DNA from: Planctomycetota bacterium
GTDB taxonomy: Bacteria > Planctomycetota > UBA1135 > UBA2386
Length of the DNA: 64,000 nucleotides
Direction: 5' to 3'
Assembly: GCA_020638735.1 (NCBI GenBank)
Contig: JACKHZ010000008.1
Coordinates: 868,001-932,000, forward strand
Below the pieces are notes generated by a model that saw nothing but the letters and a program-made list of their open reading frames with translations, searched no databases and was not told where the DNA came from. This document shows, piece after piece, positions 61,407-64,000 of this stretch; position 1 is the first letter of the stretch; each line of letters opens with the position of its first letter. The position numbers and the translations under genes were made by a program.

Positions 61407-61897
61407 TGAAGGCCAGCAACCGGGTCGGTCGCGCCGAGAACTCCGACGTGCTGCTGCCACACGAGTCGGTGTCCGAACTGCACGCCGAGATCACGTTCGA
61501 CGGGGAGCAGTGGTCGCTGCAGGACATGGGCAGCACCAACGGCACCATCGTCGACGGCAACCATCTCCGCCGCACGTCGCAGCCGCTGCGCCGCAACTCG
61601 CTGATCGGCGTCGGCGCGCTGCACGTGATCTTCCTCTGCGTCGACGCCAGGACCGCGGCGCAGGACCGCCGCGAGGAGGAGCGCGCGCTGAACCTGATCG
61701 TGCGGGCCGGCCGTCTGACCAAGGGCGAAGCCAACCAGATCCGCCGCCTGTGCCGCGCGGACACCAGCCAGTCGATCGCCGAGACGCTGATGATGGAGAC
61801 CGGGCTGAAGCCCGTCGACTGGGCCAGCGCGGTCGCGACGGCGCGCGCCAAGGTGTCCATGGTGGACCGCATCCTGGGCCTCTTCTCCCGCCGTTGA
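61271..61897 (+). CDS. tandem-FHA protein, C-terminal part
   Basis: The frame is open upstream through the Pro/Ala-rich linker; the GTG at 61271 is only the first possible independent start. It encodes a second FHA domain with all core motifs (NRVGRAENSDVLL, SVSELHAEI, GSTNGTIV), preceded by a PEDMAPAPTT segment with candidate phospho-threonines. A helical tail of about 80 residues follows (EERALNLIVRAGRLTKGEANQIRR). Phospho-threonine binding is expected. It belongs with the preceding frame; see the frameshift note there. The cytochrome-b-like gene starts 23 bases downstream. Confidence 0.72.
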   Translation: MAMRPEDMAPAPTTAFLGSEGESKLHGSVPRLFVKSEGLKRRVRLMKASNRVGRAENSDVLLPHESVSELHAEITFDGEQWSLQDMGSTNGTIVDGNHLRRTSQPLRRNSLIGVGALHVIFLCVDARTAAQDRREEERALNLIVRAGRLTKGEANQIRRLCRADTSQSIAETLMMETGLKPVDWASAVATARAKVSMVDRILGLFSRR

Positions 61898-61919
61898 CCA
61901 TGAAGCCGACGCCGCGGCC

Positions 61920-63011
61920 ATGAACCTCGCCTTCCTGCGCTCCCGGCACGCCGCGCTCGCCGTCGTGGTCGTCGCTGCGTTCGTCGCCTGGCACCTGGTC
62001 GGTGCGCACCGCTTCGGCGACCGCGCCGACGACAACGTGCTGTTCCTGCTGACGACCGGCTGGTTCGCCGTCGCCGCCTACGTCGTGCTGGCGCTCTACG
62101 CGGCGCGCCGCGCCGCGCATCGCCTGCGCCTGACCCCGGAGTTCGGCTGGCGCGTGCAGCTGCCGCAGCTCGAGCGCGCGCAGGTCGAGCTCACCGAGCT
62201 GCAGAACCGCATCGAGCGGCGCGAGCTCGGCGGCGCCGGCCAGGTGCGTCGCGCTGCCGCCGAGATCATGCGCCGCCACGGCGTGCACAAGACGCTGCGC
62301 GTCGTCGTCGCCGAAGACCCCCGCACGCTCGGCCAGCTGCGGGTCACGGTGCTGCCGCGCGAGGCGCTCGGCCGGCTCGCCAGCTGGCTGTCGGCGCACG
62401 CCTGGTACGGCATCGCCGCCGCGCTGCTGGTCTGGTTCCACGGCGGCATGCGCACCGGCTCGACCATGGGCCTCGCGCTCAACGCGCTCAGCTACGTGGT
62501 GATCGGCACCGGCCTGCTCGGCGCGTTCTTCTGGGCGGTCGGCCCGACGTGGCTCACGCGCGCCGAGCGCGAGCTGTCGATCGAGAAGTCGCTGGCGCTG
62601 CGCGATCACTTCGCGCGCAAGCTCGCCGAAGCGGACGAGCTGCAGCGCTCCGCGCCCGATCGCCGCCAACGCGCGCTCGCCGGTGTGTCCCAGGCCGAGG
62701 CCGCGCTGCGCGCTGCCGAGCGGGCCGCCGGCGCGGCGAGCGGCGACAAGGCGCTGCAGAAGGCGGTCAAGGACGCACAGCGCGACCTGAAGAAGGCCGA
62801 GGGCGACGTGCAGGCGGTCGATCGCGAGGTGGCCGAGCTGCCTGCCCAGGCGCGGATCCTGCGCGGCCAGGCAGACCTGGTCGGCCGCGAGGCCGCGCGC
62901 CTCGAACGCTACCGCACGCTGCTGCGCGGCTGGCGGCTGCTGCACGTGCCCTGCTCCGTCGTGCTGCTCGCGCTGGTCGCGGTGCACGTGCTCAGCATCT
63001 ATCTCTACTGA
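61920..63011 (+). CDS. membrane protein with two H-x13-H pairs (diheme cytochrome b-like)
   Basis: 363 residues. Two N-terminal membrane helices (about 9-28 and 38-60), then a soluble segment, two helices (about 157-205), a 110-residue coiled coil (about 215-325, Ala/Glu/Arg/Lys-rich) and a last helix (about 338-361). The third helix carries His160 and His174, the last His342 and His356, each pair 13 residues apart, the spacing of the bis-His heme ligands in cytochrome b. This suggests two b hemes spanning the membrane for electron transfer. It lies between a tandem-FHA gene and a cNMP-binding gene. The family has no established name known to me. Confidence 0.6.
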   Translation: MNLAFLRSRHAALAVVVVAAFVAWHLVGAHRFGDRADDNVLFLLTTGWFAVAAYVVLALYAARRAAHRLRLTPEFGWRVQLPQLERAQVELTELQNRIERRELGGAGQVRRAAAEIMRRHGVHKTLRVVVAEDPRTLGQLRVTVLPREALGRLASWLSAHAWYGIAAALLVWFHGGMRTGSTMGLALNALSYVVIGTGLLGAFFWAVGPTWLTRAERELSIEKSLALRDHFARKLAEADELQRSAPDRRQRALAGVSQAEAALRAAERAAGAASGDKALQKAVKDAQRDLKKAEGDVQAVDREVAELPAQARILRGQADLVGREAARLERYRTLLRGWRLLHVPCSVVLLALVAVHVLSIYLY

Positions 63012-63044
63012 CCCCACGGCACCCAGCCCCCCCCCACCCAGACC

Positions 63045-64000
63045 ATGAGCTCCGCCTCAGCAGGCCAGGTCGAAGCGCTGCTCGCGACCCCGCTGTTCGC
63101 CGGCGTCGACGACGAGCTGCTGGACGGCATCCGCACCGAAGCCGCGATCGCCGACGGCAGCTACGCGTTCGAGCCGGGCGTCGCCCGCCGCGAAGGCCTG
63201 GTGCGCTTCCGCGACGTCGCCGACGCCGAGGAGATCGTCGCCCAGGGCACCATCACGACCGAGTTCGTGGTGATCCTGCACGGCCAGGTGCAGGCGCTGC
63301 AGGCGCGCAGCGGCCGCGACGTCTACCGCCACCGCGACTACGGCCCCGGCGACTGGTTCGGCGAGGTCTCGACGCGCTCGCACCACCCCGCGCTCGCCAC
63401 CTACCGCGCCGACGGCGACACGCTGATCGCGGTCATCGAGGCGCGCATGTTCGCCCGCCTCTACGCCGAGGACGACACGTTCCGCGAGCGCATCGACCAG
63501 GGCTACCTGGACAACCTCGCGCTGCACCTGCGGCTGTCGCCGCTGACGCGCGAGCTCGACGAACAGGCGATCGCGGCGCTGCAGAAGGGCGCCGAGCTGG
63601 TCTCCTACGAGGACGGCGACACGATCGTCGAACGGAACGAGGCCGCGGACTGCGTGTTCCTGGTGCGCGCCGGCGCGGTGGCGGCGGTCGTCGACAGCCA
63701 CGGCAGCGAGCGCACGCTGGCGTTCTACAAGGGCAACGCGACGTTCGGCGAACACGCGCTGCTCGGCAACGGCGCGACGTGGCCGGCGACCTACAAGGCG
63801 CTGACGGCGACAACGCTGATCAAGCTGCCGAAGCAGGCCGCGCGCAACCTGTCGGCGCCCGAGCAGCGCGGCCTGGTGCGCGCCGCCAACCGGCTGCTGG
63901 GCAAGGACGAGGTCGCGGCCGCGACCAGCGCCAACGCCGAGGACATCGGCAGCCGGCGCCTGCTCGACGAACTGTTCGTCATGGTCGAGCGGGAGTCGGT
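63045..64000 (+). CDS. tandem cyclic-nucleotide-binding-domain protein (partial, runs off the end)
   Basis: 318 codons from the ATG at 63045 without a stop. Two cNMP-binding (CAP_ED-like) domains follow one another: about residues 10-150 (FVVILHGQVQAL, YGPGDWFGEVS) and about 165-285 (CVFLVRAGAVAAV, YKGNATFGEHALLG). There is no membrane segment. The second domain is followed by a helix (RRLLDELFVMVERESV). From memory, relatives with this arrangement continue into ferredoxin-like 4Fe-4S clusters; if so here, it would be the soluble partner of the adjacent heme-b-like protein. This prediction cannot be checked because the window ends. Confidence 0.8.
   Translation, partial: MSSASAGQVEALLATPLFAGVDDELLDGIRTEAAIADGSYAFEPGVARREGLVRFRDVADAEEIVAQGTITTEFVVILHGQVQALQARSGRDVYRHRDYGPGDWFGEVSTRSHHPALATYRADGDTLIAVIEARMFARLYAEDDTFRERIDQGYLDNLALHLRLSPLTRELDEQAIAALQKGAELVSYEDGDTIVERNEAADCVFLVRAGAVAAVVDSHGSERTLAFYKGNATFGEHALLGNGATWPATYKALTATTLIKLPKQAARNLSAPEQRGLVRAANRLLGKDEVAAATSANAEDIGSRRLLDELFVMVERES

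Noticed and set aside
1..64000. tRNA, rRNA, riboswitches, transposons and prophage genes
   Set aside because: No cloverleaf with conserved loops, ribosomal RNA core, known aptamer, transposase motif or terminal repeat was recognised by eye. A cobalamin riboswitch before icmF or the methylmalonyl-CoA mutase gene was looked for, but the gaps are too short.

Overview
The window is about 64 kb of very GC-rich bacterial chromosome, packed with protein genes on both strands. No rRNA, tRNA, CRISPR array, insertion sequence or prophage was recognised. The gene content points to a planctomycete (Planctomycetota): a DUF1549/DUF1553 protein overlapping a Tat-exported DUF1501 protein, membrane-anchored Ser/Thr kinases with TPR-like or WD40 sensor regions, ECF-type sigma factors, several FHA proteins, and many signal peptides and outer-membrane barrels. 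This assignment is inferred from gene families, not from a marker gene. LAYOUT. 1-4.3 kb: the 5' end of an unknown minus-strand gene, then the DUF1553/DUF1501 pair. 4.3-5.7 kb: an ArsR-like regulator translationally coupled to an SRPBCC protein, with a 20-bp AT-rich palindrome just upstream. 5.9-7.6 kb: an Omp85-type outer-membrane protein. 7.8-21.8 kb: an operon of nine exported amidohydrolase-superfamily proteins, mostly joined by 1-4 base overlaps. Only two of the nine keep the full metal-binding set. 21.9-27.9 kb: an NTF2-like protein, a fused isobutyryl-CoA mutase (IcmF) and an exported alpha-helical repeat protein. 27.9-35.6 kb, minus strand: malic enzyme, an orphan barrel-like protein, an exported X-Pro-type peptidase, a pseudokinase-FHA protein and a sigma factor. 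35.6-43.7 kb: a Ser/Thr kinase with a convergent ECF sigma factor, a cysteine-cluster protein, a DJ-1/PfpI protein, an MscS channel, and an overlapping pair made of an intact trypsin-like PDZ protease and a catalytically dead paralogue. 43.8-50.2 kb: a WD40 kinase, then methylmalonyl-CoA mutase overlapping its MeaB GTPase. 50.3-56.6 kb: an isolated chemoreceptor, an FHA-transmembrane-CAP protein and a methyltransferase. 56.6-60.3 kb: an outer-membrane barrel and a double GlcG/HbpS-domain lipoprotein. 60.4-64 kb: a frameshifted tandem-FHA protein, a membrane protein with two H-x13-H heme-ligand pairs, and a tandem cyclic-nucleotide-binding protein that runs off the end. HOW IT FITS TOGETHER. 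IcmF, methylmalonyl-CoA mutase, MeaB and malic enzyme indicate B12-dependent branched-chain or propionyl-CoA carbon flow feeding the C4-acid pool. Kinases, pseudokinase, FHA proteins and sigma factors indicate phospho-threonine signalling. The two most unusual systems are the nine-gene array of mainly metal-site-less amidohydrolases and the FHA / diheme-b / cNMP cluster at the right edge.
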